Shown here: positions 1 through 10,560 of the stretch, in pieces
How the letters are laid out: every line of letters begins with the position of its first letter
Position numbering within the stretch: the first letter of the stretch is position 1
Assembly (NCBI GenBank): GCA_947587615.1
Contig: CANPYC010000007.1
Coordinates: 1 to 64,000, forward strand
Direction of reading: 5' to 3'
Length of the DNA stretch: 64,000 nucleotides
DNA from: Candidatus Gastranaerophilales bacterium
Lineage (GTDB): Bacteria > Cyanobacteriota > Vampirovibrionia > Gastranaerophilales > Gastranaerophilaceae
Notes under the pieces: generated by a model
Told to the model about the DNA's origin: nothing
Databases searched by the model: none
Seen by the model: only the letters and a program-made list of their open reading frames with translations
Made by a program: the position numbers and the translations under genes

Positions 1-41
1 CCTTATCAGGTTTTATGGCTTGAATTATAGGAGATACACCG

Positions 42-1160
42 GTGGAAAATACTCAGAAAAAAACTAAAATTCTAAATTATATTAATGTCTTTCGAGGACT
101 TGCAATTTTATTAATTATAATGGGTCATACAATGCAGATAGGTAAACCCGATGGGCTTATAAGGTTTATTGATTGCGAACTTGTCTGCGGGGGAACGGCT
201 TTATTTATCTTTATATCAGGATTTTTATTTCAACATTTATCATATAAATATGAATTTAAAAATTATATGAAAAAAAAGTGGACAAATGTTATTATGCCAT
301 ATTTAATAACATCAATTCCGGGGTTATTTTTCTGTTTTTGGTGTCCTGTTGCTTATAAAAATTCTTTTTACGGTTTAAATTTTTTATATCAAATTCCGAT
401 TCATTTATCAATCGGGCGGGTTCATAATATTCCTACATGGTTTATTCCAATGATTGTAATATTTTTTCTTTTTTCTTATATATTTTTAAAATTAGAGAAG
501 AAAGATATTTTATATAAGTTATTGCCGATACTTTTTTTAATTACGATTTTTCTTCCAAGAGGTGTGGCGGAATATGAAAACACAATTAATTTAAGTTATT
601 TGGATAAATATTTGGTTTATGTAAAATATATTTTATCTAATTTTGTTCATTTTTTGTCATTATATGTTTTTGGGATGTATTGTTCAAAAAATAAAGATGT
701 TATTGATAAATTTTATAATAAAAGGTTTTTATTCTGGGGTTTGATGATAATAAGCTCTGTTTTTGATATTTATTTATCTTATAAATATCAGTATTCTAAC
801 TACACCGTATCCAAGACATTTTTAACAATACTTCTTGTTGCATATTTAAAGCATTATGACGAATTTATTTTATCTCATAAAAAAACAAATAAAACTCTTG
901 ATTTTATTGCAAAATACAGCTTCGGTCTGTTTTTTGTTCATTGGTACTGGTTTTTTATTTTTAATCAAATATGTAAAAAATTCTTTGATTTAGATTCTGT
1001 AATAAATATAACTGACGGGGATTTTATAAAATCAGCTCTTTTTGTTTTAATAAGGTTTAGCGTTGTAGCTATAATTTCTCTTGTGTCATTATTTAGCGCT
1101 AAAACAATTTTATTAAAAATAAATAAAGAAATTAACACAAGAAAATTCTTTGGAATATAA
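42..1160 (+). CDS. Acyltransferase family 3 (OafA/NodX-like) membrane protein
   Basis: N-terminal FRGLAILLIIMGH motif typical of acyltransferase-3 proteins, about 10 hydrophobic segments; GTG start. Confidence 0.85.
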   Translation: MENTQKKTKILNYINVFRGLAILLIIMGHTMQIGKPDGLIRFIDCELVCGGTALFIFISGFLFQHLSYKYEFKNYMKKKWTNVIMPYLITSIPGLFFCFWCPVAYKNSFYGLNFLYQIPIHLSIGRVHNIPTWFIPMIVIFFLFSYIFLKLEKKDILYKLLPILFLITIFLPRGVAEYENTINLSYLDKYLVYVKYILSNFVHFLSLYVFGMYCSKNKDVIDKFYNKRFLFWGLMIISSVFDIYLSYKYQYSNYTVSKTFLTILLVAYLKHYDEFILSHKKTNKTLDFIAKYSFGLFFVHWYWFFIFNQICKKFFDLDSVINITDGDFIKSALFVLIRFSVVAIISLVSLFSAKTILLKINKEINTRKFFGI

Positions 1161-1190
1161 AAGTTGGAATATAAAATTTAGAAAATAAAA

Positions 1191-1229
1191 AAGTGCCGTA
1201 AATTTTTTATTTAGGTTATTACGGCACTT
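1191..1229. terminator. Bidirectional intrinsic terminator between convergent genes
   Basis: AAGTGCCGTAA (1191-1201) / TTACGGCACTT (1219-1229) perfect inverted repeat followed by a T-rich run. Confidence 0.8.
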
Positions 1230-1247
1230 AATATTTTTTTATTTAGG

Positions 1248-1883
1248 TTAATTTAATTTGCATAAGAATGGTAATTTTTCAAATCTTTTTTTAATTACAA
1301 AGCCCGACCTTAAAGCCGTCGGTAAAGTATTGCTTAAATCCATAGCCATTGCGCCCGATTCATCTTCAGCGCAGAAATGACCTCTGAAGTTTGCAATAAA
1401 CTCACATCTTTGTTTTTGAACTTCCAATTCCGTGGTTTTAGGGTCTCTTTTTGCAATACAGTCATCAAGTCTTCTTTTGGGGCTGCATGAACCGTAATCT
1501 TCGCTATTTGTCCAAATATATTTAATATTACCTAAACCCCATTTTGCCACAAGATCATCATCAAATTCATTATATTTTGTATGAATAGCACTTGAAATAG
1601 CCATCAAATCAGATAAAGATGCCATTTTATTTATACCGCCGCAAGTATGAACCGCAGTAGCCCAATAATCGGGGTTTGCATTGCAAGTTTTAATTCCCAG
1701 TTTATCTTTATAAAGTCCGCAGCCTCCGCTTGAAAGCGGCGCTTTAACATATTTAGGCCCTGTAAAACAAGAACCGTTTACTCTGATTTTACATTTTGAA
1801 GTTGCTGCAAAAACAGTGTTTGATATTGCAAATGTCTCAACAAATACAAAGGCAAGTAAGCATAAGATTATTTTGTTTTTCAT
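1248..1883 (-). CDS. Secreted cysteine-rich hypothetical protein
   Basis: Signal peptide-like N-terminus, many Cys residues; no family recognised with confidence. Confidence 0.6.
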   Translation of the reverse strand: MKNKIILCLLAFVFVETFAISNTVFAATSKCKIRVNGSCFTGPKYVKAPLSSGGCGLYKDKLGIKTCNANPDYWATAVHTCGGINKMASLSDLMAISSAIHTKYNEFDDDLVAKWGLGNIKYIWTNSEDYGSCSPKRRLDDCIAKRDPKTTELEVQKQRCEFIANFRGHFCAEDESGAMAMDLSNTLPTALRSGFVIKKRFEKLPFLCKLN

Positions 1884-1995
1884 AAACTCTCCTTAATAAT
1901 ATCAATATTATATCTGATTATCAATTATTTTCTTCAAATATTTGTTCTATTTATTGTATTTTCATCTGTTTGTATTATTTAAATCTTTTTAATCA

Positions 1996-3393
1996 TTAAA
2001 AAGTGCGCAAATATTCTTCTAAACTTTTTTTAATTGATTGTGCAGCTTTGGTTTGAAAATCATCCGTTCTTATTTTTTTATATTCCTCAGGATTAATCAT
2101 ATAAGCAACTTCAACCAAAATACTTATGGGATTGGTTGAGCGAGTAAGTGCAAAGCTTTTTTGATTTAGACCGTCATCCTTTAGATTAAGGTCTTTAACA
2201 AGATTATTTTTTACTATTCTACCTAATTCTTTTGCGTTTTCATTATAGTAATATACACCCGTTCCATGTTTTTCATAAGGATTATAGCCTAAAGGCAGGG
2301 AGTTATTGTGAATACTTATTGATATAAGAGCATTATATGCTTTAGCCTGATTTACTCTTTGATAAAGTCCTACAAGCCTGTCATCGGTTCTTGAAGTTGT
2401 AACAATTGCACCCTGTGCTTTTAGCATTGCGATTAATTTTTTACTTATTGCAAGATTTATATTTTTTTCTAAAGCCCTTGTTGGCCCGAGTGCTCCCGTT
2501 TGAGCTCCCCCATGCCCCGGGTCGATAAATATTCTGATATTTTCAAGCGGTTTATCTTTATTTATTTTTGGTGTTTTTGCAACTTTTATAATTAAATCAT
2601 TACCTTGATAATACGCTTCATAGCCTAAAATCGGTTTTTTCATGTGCAATAAAAATTCACTGTTAATGCTTTTTGAATAATCTGCTTTTACAACACTAAA
2701 CAAAGTAAGTTTTAAAATGTCGCCAAATTGCTTTAGCTGATACATAACAGGTTCGCTCAGGGTAATTTTTAAATAATCGTAATATTCGTCATCATATCTG
2801 CTCTGATTGATTATTTGAGGAAGTTTTCTTTCGTTTAATACAAGCGGTTTTGATAAGTTATCTTTAGAAATCCAATATTCACTTTCCCCTTGTTCTTCAA
2901 TTTTATAAAAACTACCGCACGAACCTAAAAGATATAATACTGTGTCTTTTTGCAGCTCAAAGAGGCGAGTTGAATTTGAAGAAGGTTTATTTCTTACAAC
3001 AGCATTATTTTTTACAACCTTTGAATATAAATATGTCCCCGATTGTTTTGATATAAAGTTGTTGTTTGAGCTTGGGGCAGCGGAAGTACTAGAGCTTGAA
3101 GAGGTTCTTTTAACGGTAAATATTTTTTCTTGTTTAGTACCGTTTTTTAAGGTTTCAACAACTTTAATATTATTCAATCCGACATTCAGATTAACAACTT
3201 CAACAAAAAATCTATTATCCCAAATTTTAGCCTGCTTTGAATTAATTTTTAAACTTGAATCAGGGTTAACATTTCCATGGATAAAAATTGATTGAGCAGA
3301 GGTTGAAAAGCTTTTGCTTGAAGGATAAACAACATCAAGCGCAGAAGCTTTAAGGGTAAAAAATATAAAAATTAAAAATAACAACCGATACAC
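1996..3393 (-). CDS. N-acetylmuramoyl-L-alanine amidase (Amidase_3) with SH3-like domain
   Basis: IFIDPGHGGAQTGALGPTRALEKNINL, SISIHNNS and ILVEVAYMINPEE motifs; signal peptide. Confidence 0.9.
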   Translation of the reverse strand: MYRLLFLIFIFFTLKASALDVVYPSSKSFSTSAQSIFIHGNVNPDSSLKINSKQAKIWDNRFFVEVVNLNVGLNNIKVVETLKNGTKQEKIFTVKRTSSSSSTSAAPSSNNNFISKQSGTYLYSKVVKNNAVVRNKPSSNSTRLFELQKDTVLYLLGSCGSFYKIEEQGESEYWISKDNLSKPLVLNERKLPQIINQSRYDDEYYDYLKITLSEPVMYQLKQFGDILKLTLFSVVKADYSKSINSEFLLHMKKPILGYEAYYQGNDLIIKVAKTPKINKDKPLENIRIFIDPGHGGAQTGALGPTRALEKNINLAISKKLIAMLKAQGAIVTTSRTDDRLVGLYQRVNQAKAYNALISISIHNNSLPLGYNPYEKHGTGVYYYNENAKELGRIVKNNLVKDLNLKDDGLNQKSFALTRSTNPISILVEVAYMINPEEYKKIRTDDFQTKAAQSIKKSLEEYLRTF

Positions 3394-3451
3394 AAAAATA
3401 AACTCATCCGTCTTGTTAATACTTCAACAAAAATATATTAACATAAAAAAA

Positions 3452-4153
3452 TTATTCAATTAAATCTTTAACAACTTCGCTTGCAATTATTAATCCTGCA
3501 ACGGAAGGTAAAAAAGCAATACTTGCGGGTATTTTTTTATTATTTTCAAATATTTCTTCTTTCGGTGTTATTGGAATTTCTTTTGAATAAACAACCTTGA
3601 GTTTTTTAATTCCCCTTTGTTTTAATTCTTTTCTCATAACCTTAGCTAAAGGGCAAACGGAAGTTTTATATATATCATCAACAATAAAACCAAGCGGATT
3701 AAGCTTATTTCCTGTTCCCATTGAAGAAATTATCGGAATATTAAGTTTATTTGCAATTTGCACAAGCTCAATCTTAGCCGTTATTGTATCAATTGCATCT
3801 ATTATATAGTCATAATTTGAAAAATTAAGCTGATTAGAATTATCAGGCATAAAAAACAAATTATGAGTATTAACAATTGCGTTTTTATTGATGTCTAAAA
3901 TTCTCTTTTTTGCAACATCCGTTTTATATTGCCCAAGGGTAGATTGAAGAGCAAATATTTGTCTGTTTATGTTTGATTGTGAGATTTTATCATTATCAAT
4001 TAAATCAAACTTGCCTATAGCACACCTTGTAAGTGCTTCAACAACATAACTTCCGACGCCGCCAAGACCAAAAACGGCAACATGACAGGTTTTCAATCTA
4101 TTCAAAGCTTGAGCACCAATAAGAAGTTCTGTTCTTGAAAATTCGTTTTGCAT
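3452..4153 (-). CDS. tcdA: tRNA threonylcarbamoyladenosine dehydratase / ThiF-family E1-like protein
   Basis: VAVFGLGGVGSYVVEALTR nucleotide-binding motif, SNINRQIFAL, DAIDTITAK. Confidence 0.8.
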   Translation of the reverse strand: MQNEFSRTELLIGAQALNRLKTCHVAVFGLGGVGSYVVEALTRCAIGKFDLIDNDKISQSNINRQIFALQSTLGQYKTDVAKKRILDINKNAIVNTHNLFFMPDNSNQLNFSNYDYIIDAIDTITAKIELVQIANKLNIPIISSMGTGNKLNPLGFIVDDIYKTSVCPLAKVMRKELKQRGIKKLKVVYSKEIPITPKEEIFENNKKIPASIAFLPSVAGLIIASEVVKDLIE

Positions 4154-4248
4154 TCATAAAGTATAGCAAAAACAACCATACTTAAGCAAATACTTTTTAC
4201 CTTCTTTTGCCTTCTACTGCTTCATTAGGCAATATTATAAATTGTATT

Positions 4249-4494
4249 TTAACCTATGATATTAAGCTTATTGGCCGCTTCATCGCTTATCGATTCAGAC
4301 ATAACATCAATTGTGCCTGTTGCGGGATTAATTTTTTTAAATAGCACTTTCCAAACAGAACCGGATTCATTTTCGGTTTTATGAATTGCAACTATATCAG
4401 AAGTGTTAATATATTTGGATACATTGTTTTTTGAATTGTCATTTGCACCCACTTTTATAAACGCAGGTTGCGCAATATTAATATTGTTTAACAT
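4249..4494 (-). CDS. Hypothetical small protein
   Basis: Intact ORF; ATG at 4494 preceded by AGGTGAGG-type RBS; no family recognised. Confidence 0.5.
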   Translation of the reverse strand: MLNNINIAQPAFIKVGANDNSKNNVSKYINTSDIVAIHKTENESGSVWKVLFKKINPATGTIDVMSESISDEAANKLNIIG

Positions 4495-4620
4495 ATATAA
4501 CCTCACCTTACTTTTAACTTTTAACTTTTTTAATTTTTTACTTTTTTACTTTTTAAAATGGCACAGCGACACAGCTTTCGGCAAAAATGCGTATTTGATT
4601 AGAATAAATAAAATAAAAAC

Positions 4621-4708
4621 AGAGATGAAGGGATTCGAACCCTTGGCGGAGTTTGACCCCCGCACAGACGTTCCAGGTCTGCACCTTAAACCACTCGGAC
4701 ACATCTCT
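4621..4708 (-). tRNA. tRNA-Ser(GGA)
   Basis: Reverse complement AGAGATGTGTCCGAGTGG...GCAGACCTGGAACGTCTG...GGTTCGAATCCCTTCATCTCT: paired acceptor stem, CTGGAAC anticodon loop, long variable arm, T loop. Confidence 0.95.
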
Positions 4709-4835
4709 ATATTCTTAATATTAACCGAATAGCTTTTAAAATTCAAGCTTATATTATTTTTAATCTCAAATTGCGCTATAAAATATTATATTATATAATT
4801 TTTATAATATTTTTATATAGTAAGGATTATATTTA

Positions 4836-6542
4836 GTGAAAAAATTACTTTTAATAGCTGCATTTTTTGTTTATTTTTTTATCAGCCCTTCTTTTGCACA
4901 AAATTTTTACATTGAAAATTATGATGTATCATTAGACGTTAAAAACAACAGAAAAATTGAAGTTACGGAAAATATAGATGTAAATTATACAAATTCCAAA
5001 GAAGCTATATATAGAAAAATTCCTCTAAAATATATAATAGAAAAAAATAACAAAAAATATGGTATATTCGCTAAAATCAATAATATAAAAACGTCCGAGC
5101 CTTCCAAAAAATTGGTTTTGGATAATTTTCTTTATGTAAAATTTAATTCAGCCAAAAAAGAGATGACAGGCAGAAAAAATTATAAAATAAAATATACCTA
5201 TAAAATACCTTACGATAAAAAAGCGCAGGAAGATGAGCTAATCTATGATATATTCGGGAATTGGGATTGCGTCATCAGAAAAATAAATTTTAAAATTAAA
5301 ATGCCCAAGCAATTTTCAAAGGATAACTTATACTTTGTTGCAAATAATCCTTACGGCTTTAATCACTATGTTGAAAATAATACAATAATCGGTTATGGCA
5401 CACTTGCTTTAATTCCAAAACAAGCAATCGAGCTTCATCTTAAGCTTGGAAAAAATTATTTTTCAAAAACAAAAGATGAAAATTTAAAAGCAGTTATTTT
5501 AACTTTGATTTTTACCGTAATCGGAGCTTTAGCCCTGTTTAAATCACTAAACCAAAGGAAAATAAATTCCAAAATCAGCTTTAATCCCCCGTATAATTTA
5601 AACAGTGCGCAAGTTGGCTATATCTACAGAAATCGAGTATCAGGTCAAGACATTGCTTCATTGGTATCTTATCTTGCAAGCAAAGGTTATTTAAAAATTA
5701 TTGCCGATGGAAAAGATTTTAAATTTGTAAAATTAAAAGACTATCAAGGAAATGTAGAAAGCGAAAGAATATTTTTTAATACATTGTTTGAAAACAATGT
5801 TGACACCGTAACCGGAGAAATAATAGAAAAATCTTCTTATAAGAAAGCTTATAATAATATAATTAAATTATTAAAATCGGAAGCAAAGAAATTTTCCTGT
5901 AATAAATTTGAAAACAAATTTAAACTCATTGCGCTATTTATATGTTTTGCTTTATATGTTCAATTGTTTTACAGTTTTTCGGATTATATGACAGGAAGAC
6001 TTTTAATTAACATAGCAGTTGCTCTGCCTGCTTTTATAATTATGGGTATAGTTAACTTTTTATATGCAAAGCAAAAAATTAAAAAAGACACTGTTATTTT
6101 ATTATACTGCGTTTTTGCATTTTATATTTTTGAAATACCTGATGAACAAATTGCCAACAATAATTTCTTAGCTATAATTACGGAAATTATTTGTATCGTA
6201 ATAGCCCGTATTTGCTTTGCAAAAATACCTTTCCAAAACCAAGAAACAAATGTAATTCTAAATCAAATTTTAGGTTTTAAAAAGTATATCAAAGATAGCG
6301 ACTTAGTGAAAACCAATCAGCTAATTCAGGAAGATAGCGCTTATATTGATAAAATATTACCATATTTATACGCACTTGACTTATTGGATGTTTGGTTTAA
6401 AAAAACGCAAAAGCTTGATATAAACACGACGCCAAAATGGTTTGCCGGAGAAAAACTTGACTGTATAAACTTTTACGGTTTTTCAAACATATTTGACGAT
6501 TTTTATAAAGGTCTTTCGCTGTATGGTACAGATAAAGATTAA
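4836..6542 (+). CDS. DUF2207-type membrane protein
   Basis: Signal peptide, YDVSLDVKNNRKIEVTENIDVNY N-terminus and GYIYRNRVSGQDIASLVSYLASKGYLKI mid-domain typical of DUF2207 proteins. Confidence 0.75.
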   Translation: MKKLLLIAAFFVYFFISPSFAQNFYIENYDVSLDVKNNRKIEVTENIDVNYTNSKEAIYRKIPLKYIIEKNNKKYGIFAKINNIKTSEPSKKLVLDNFLYVKFNSAKKEMTGRKNYKIKYTYKIPYDKKAQEDELIYDIFGNWDCVIRKINFKIKMPKQFSKDNLYFVANNPYGFNHYVENNTIIGYGTLALIPKQAIELHLKLGKNYFSKTKDENLKAVILTLIFTVIGALALFKSLNQRKINSKISFNPPYNLNSAQVGYIYRNRVSGQDIASLVSYLASKGYLKIIADGKDFKFVKLKDYQGNVESERIFFNTLFENNVDTVTGEIIEKSSYKKAYNNIIKLLKSEAKKFSCNKFENKFKLIALFICFALYVQLFYSFSDYMTGRLLINIAVALPAFIIMGIVNFLYAKQKIKKDTVILLYCVFAFYIFEIPDEQIANNNFLAIITEIICIVIARICFAKIPFQNQETNVILNQILGFKKYIKDSDLVKTNQLIQEDSAYIDKILPYLYALDLLDVWFKKTQKLDINTTPKWFAGEKLDCINFYGFSNIFDDFYKGLSLYGTDKD

Positions 6543-6931
6543 ATTTCTATATCTATAAAATTAAAACTGCTTGTTTTAAGCGGGTTTAAATAGCCGTTTT
6601 CAGCGGATAAGTATTTTAACACCATATCTTGAGAAACACCGTTATTAACTGCTTCAACAATTTCAGAGGATGACAATTTTTCGCTGTGAAGATTATCTTC
6701 AATAATATTATTCAACGCTTCATTTATGTTATCTTCGCTTGGAAAATTTAATTTTAGCGTATCATTATCAGCCAAATTTTGTTCATCGCCAAGCGATTGA
6801 GGCAAAGTTTTGCTCAATTCTTCCGTATCGGAATTATCCGATTTAACTGTGTGTGGCTGTCTGGTATGGAGGTATTTTTCAATAATTGCAGAAATTTCGC
6901 TCATACCGGCATTGTTTTCAACACTTGCCAT
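6539..6931 (-). CDS. Hypothetical protein
   Basis: Intact ORF convergent with and overlapping the end of the preceding CDS by a few bases. Confidence 0.5.
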   Translation of the reverse strand: MASVENNAGMSEISAIIEKYLHTRQPHTVKSDNSDTEELSKTLPQSLGDEQNLADNDTLKLNFPSEDNINEALNNIIEDNLHSEKLSSSEIVEAVNNGVSQDMVLKYLSAENGYLNPLKTSSFNFIDIEI

Positions 6932-7046
6932 ATGCCAAAAAATCCTTTTTTATCTCAAATCCTTTTTAGCTTATTTATAATTCCCGTTTTTCCCGTTTTT
7001 GTAACAAAAACTTCAAAACCCGCTTATGGTAACCAATATGGGTTTA

Positions 7047-8828
7047 TTATATGTCTTTATACACAAAAACCTTATAAGCCTTTCCTTGTTTGATTTTTTT
7101 AAATTTAGAGTTATTATCTAAATCATTATTTTTATTTCTTGTAATAATATAAAAACTACCTTCGCTATTGTTAATATAATCATTTAAAATTGAATACTTA
7201 TTAGGGTCTTTTTTTACAATATATTTAACTTTTTTATAAGGATTTAAAATTGAATATTTTGTTGCCATATCGTAAGTTATTAATTTTGAATTTTCCTTGC
7301 TATAGATATACTCTGAAAAATTAACAAGTTCATCTTGCGAAAAGCTCATATAATAAGGTATTATAAAATCAAAGCCGATATGAACTATTAACAAAGAAAG
7401 TATAAGATTAGATACAAAACTTTTTATATATTCTTTCTTTTTTGTATAAATAAAAATTAATAGTGATACTATAAAGACAATAATTAAAGAAGGAAGCGCA
7501 AATTTAAGCGCCCCGGCAATATAAGTTGATAAGTTAATATGAGCAATGTTATTTACTGCCGGCAGTTTATAAATAAAGCATAATATAATTAATAGAAAGC
7601 TTACAAGCAAAAACAGACTTGAGTTAATATAGTTTGAAGCGGTTAAATATTTTTCATTTGTTTCATTAACCCCATCAACCTTATTTTCAATTGCGCTACA
7701 CCAAAAACCCCCGATTATTATAGCCAATGCAGGAAAAAGCGTTAAAATATAGGTTGGAAGCTTAGTACTTGAAATTGAAAAAAATAAAAACACAAAAAGA
7801 AAGTAAATATAAGCAAAAGCTATTATTTTTTCCTGTTTAATTGCGTTAAATATATTCTTGCCTTTAAAAAGCATGGTATTTTTTATTGCTTTAGTTATTA
7901 AAGCAATAAAATTAATCCACCAAGGGATTAGCCCTACAAGAATTATAGGTACATAAAACAAAAACGGTTGTTTTCTACCCAGCCCTTGCGAATTTAACAA
8001 CCTTGCAAAGTGATGTTTTAGAATATACATATTAACCCAAGCCTCTCCATGGGCTTTATAGATTAAAATATGCCAGGGTAGCGCCACAAACAATAAAATT
8101 AAAACCCCGGGGAGTAAATATATCGGTTTAAAAAGTTCTTTAGTTTTTTTATTTATTAAATAGCTAAAAAATACAACGCCACAAGGGATTATAAGCCCTA
8201 TAAAACCTTTAGCTAAAATAGATAAAGCCATAAAAAAGTAGCCAAGATACCAAAATATTATCTTTTCTTTTTGAAGTTTTTTATAATCGCTTTTATTTTT
8301 ATTATTATCATCACAAATATTTAAAAACAAAGGAATAACAGCGCAGTATATAGCGCACATTGAAAAAAACATAAACCCTAAATCAAGAATAGCAACATGG
8401 GAAAAGATTAAAAACCAACAGCTTGATAGAAGTACAAGCGAGCTAATTAAACTAAAGAAGGGTTTTTTGGTTGTTTTTATTAAAAAGAAATATGTAAAAA
8501 ATACGCTCAATGAGCTTAAAAGTGCAATTTGAAACCTTGAAGCAAAAAGAGAGAAATTACCGAATACTTTATAAGATAAGACATTGAGCCAAAAATAAAG
8601 CGGCGGTTTTTCCAAAAAAGGTTCAAAATTTAATATCGGAGTAATGTATTCTTTAGATAAATACATATATTTACTCATATTTACATATCTTGTTTCATCA
8701 ATATCTATCAAAGAATAAAGCGCAATATTTGAAAAAATAAAAAGAATACAACAAATAAAAATAATTGTCGTATAATACTTAGAGGGATAATTTTTAAAAT
8801 CATTCAATGATGAAAATTTAAACTTCAT
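7047..8828 (-). CDS. ArnT-like glycosyltransferase family 39 membrane protein
   Basis: DIDETRYVNMSKYM...FEPFLEKPPLYFWLN motif and multiple transmembrane segments. Confidence 0.85.
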   Translation of the reverse strand: MKFKFSSLNDFKNYPSKYYTTIIFICCILFIFSNIALYSLIDIDETRYVNMSKYMYLSKEYITPILNFEPFLEKPPLYFWLNVLSYKVFGNFSLFASRFQIALLSSLSVFFTYFFLIKTTKKPFFSLISSLVLLSSCWFLIFSHVAILDLGFMFFSMCAIYCAVIPLFLNICDDNNKNKSDYKKLQKEKIIFWYLGYFFMALSILAKGFIGLIIPCGVVFFSYLINKKTKELFKPIYLLPGVLILLFVALPWHILIYKAHGEAWVNMYILKHHFARLLNSQGLGRKQPFLFYVPIILVGLIPWWINFIALITKAIKNTMLFKGKNIFNAIKQEKIIAFAYIYFLFVFLFFSISSTKLPTYILTLFPALAIIIGGFWCSAIENKVDGVNETNEKYLTASNYINSSLFLLVSFLLIILCFIYKLPAVNNIAHINLSTYIAGALKFALPSLIIVFIVSLLIFIYTKKKEYIKSFVSNLILSLLIVHIGFDFIIPYYMSFSQDELVNFSEYIYSKENSKLITYDMATKYSILNPYKKVKYIVKKDPNKYSILNDYINNSEGSFYIITRNKNNDLDNNSKFKKIKQGKAYKVFVYKDI

Positions 8829-8830
8829 AC

Positions 8831-9592
8831 TTATTCCCTGTTCTTTTTTGTCATTTCTTTTGCTTTAGACCATAAAGCTTCATATTCTTCAAAATTTAGC
8901 TCATTTAGCGGTTTTTCCGATAGTTCTTCAAGCTTATTAAATCTTTTTATAAATTTAGCGTTTGCCTTAGAGAGCGCAAGCTCGGGGTCAATATTGTTCC
9001 ATCTTGCAACATTAACAAGAGAAAATAAAATATCTCCAAACTCGTCCTCTTTTTCTTCTTGAGTTTTGGCTTGTTTAAATTCTTCAAGCTCTGAATTGAA
9101 GCATTCTACAACCTGCTTTTTGTTTTTCCATTCAAAACCTGCTCGAGCTGCTTTTTTTGATATTTTCATACACTTCAGTAAAGCGGGAAGTTTTGGAATA
9201 CCGTCTAATGTTTTTGTTCTATCTTTCTTTTCTTCTTTTTTTAATTTTTCCCAATTGGCTAAGATTTCTTTTGTATCGGTTGTTTTGATGTCGCCAAAAA
9301 CGTGAGGGTGCCTGTGTATTAATTTATCATTTAGCATTTTTGCAACATCTTGAATATTAAACTCTTTATTGTCATCCGCTATTTGAGAATGCAAAACAAC
9401 CTGTAAAAGTACGTCTCCAAGCTCTTCTTTAAGGTGTTCAATATTATTTTCATCAATTGCTTCTGCTGCTTCATAGGCTTCTTCAAGCATATTTTGCCTT
9501 ATTGTTTGATGGGTTTGTTCTCTATCCCACTTGCAGCCATTGGGAGAGCGAAGAATTTTAACCGTTTTAATTAATTCATCAAGATAGTTCAT
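8831..9592 (-). CDS. mazG: Nucleoside triphosphate pyrophosphohydrolase MazG
   Basis: LRSPNGCKWDREQTHQTIRQNMLEEAYEAAEAI; tandem MazG domains. Confidence 0.95.
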   Translation of the reverse strand: MNYLDELIKTVKILRSPNGCKWDREQTHQTIRQNMLEEAYEAAEAIDENNIEHLKEELGDVLLQVVLHSQIADDNKEFNIQDVAKMLNDKLIHRHPHVFGDIKTTDTKEILANWEKLKKEEKKDRTKTLDGIPKLPALLKCMKISKKAARAGFEWKNKKQVVECFNSELEEFKQAKTQEEKEDEFGDILFSLVNVARWNNIDPELALSKANAKFIKRFNKLEELSEKPLNELNFEEYEALWSKAKEMTKKNRE

Positions 9593-10452
9593 TATCTTAC
9601 AAGCTGCTCCACATTTAAAATTAGTATACCTTCTCCTCCGATTGATTTTAAATTATCAATCGCATCATATACTTTATCCTCATCAACCGTTACATGTATT
9701 ACAACCTTATCGCTTTGATTATGAAGCGGGATAACCGTAGGCGAAGTTAGACCGGGTAAAAATTCTTTAACTGCTTCAATTTTATCTTTCGGGATATGAA
9801 CCATTAAATATTTTTTTGCTTTAGCATCTAAAACAGAGTCAATTGCTCGAATTAAAGAACGAAGCTCAAGCTGCTTAGAGCTGTCTAAATCACGTCTTGC
9901 GCAAAGAATAGTTGAAGAAGATAAAATTTTATCAATTATTTTCAACCTGTTTGATTTTAAAGTAGTACCCGTTGAAGTTATATCAACAATTACATCACAA
10001 AAACCAAGAGAAGGTGTAATTTCAACCGCTCCCATAATTTCTGATATTTGAGCATTTTTTCCGATTTTTTTAAAATAATTTTTTGCAATATTAGGAAAAG
10101 ATGTTGCAACTCTGATATTATCGCCTAATTGCGAAACATCATCAACTTCAAGCGCTTCAGGTACCGCAACAACCATATCACACTTACCGAAGGAAAATTC
10201 TTTTACAATATCAAGCTCGACTTCTTTTTCAACAAAGATGTCTTTACCGGTAAAACCGATATCTGCTACTTTTGAATCTAAAAAATTAGGAATATCAGCT
10301 GCCCTTACAAAAATAAGCTGAAATTTTTTATCTTTGGTATCAAGTTTTAAACATCTTTCATCTTTATTTTCAAGATTTAAACCGGCACAATCAAGCAATT
10401 CATAAATTTTTTGAGATAATCTTCCTTTATTTGGTAGTGCAATTTTTAACAT
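9592..10452 (-). CDS. hisG: ATP phosphoribosyltransferase (long form with C-terminal regulatory domain)
   Basis: MLKIALPNKGRLSQ...VDITSTGTTLKSNRL; C-terminal HisG_C-like domain. Start moved from 10485 to the ATG at 10452, which has a GGAG RBS. Confidence 0.95.
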   Translation of the reverse strand: MLKIALPNKGRLSQKIYELLDCAGLNLENKDERCLKLDTKDKKFQLIFVRAADIPNFLDSKVADIGFTGKDIFVEKEVELDIVKEFSFGKCDMVVAVPEALEVDDVSQLGDNIRVATSFPNIAKNYFKKIGKNAQISEIMGAVEITPSLGFCDVIVDITSTGTTLKSNRLKIIDKILSSSTILCARRDLDSSKQLELRSLIRAIDSVLDAKAKKYLMVHIPKDKIEAVKEFLPGLTSPTVIPLHNQSDKVVIHVTVDEDKVYDAIDNLKSIGGEGILILNVEQLVR

Positions 10453-10560
10453 AAATTCTCCTTTTGTAGCTAAACTATAACACAACCCATAAATATTTGA
10501 TACTTTACTAAACAGATTTTTAATATAAAATTAACATATTAAGAAATAGGGGAAAATGAA

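Noticed and set aside
2942-3295. 117-aa plus-strand ORF
   Set aside because: Antisense to the amidase gene; no supporting signal.
4403-4746. Overlapping ORFs 4403-4732 (+) and 4546-4746 (-)
   Set aside because: Both run through the tRNA-Ser gene; spurious.
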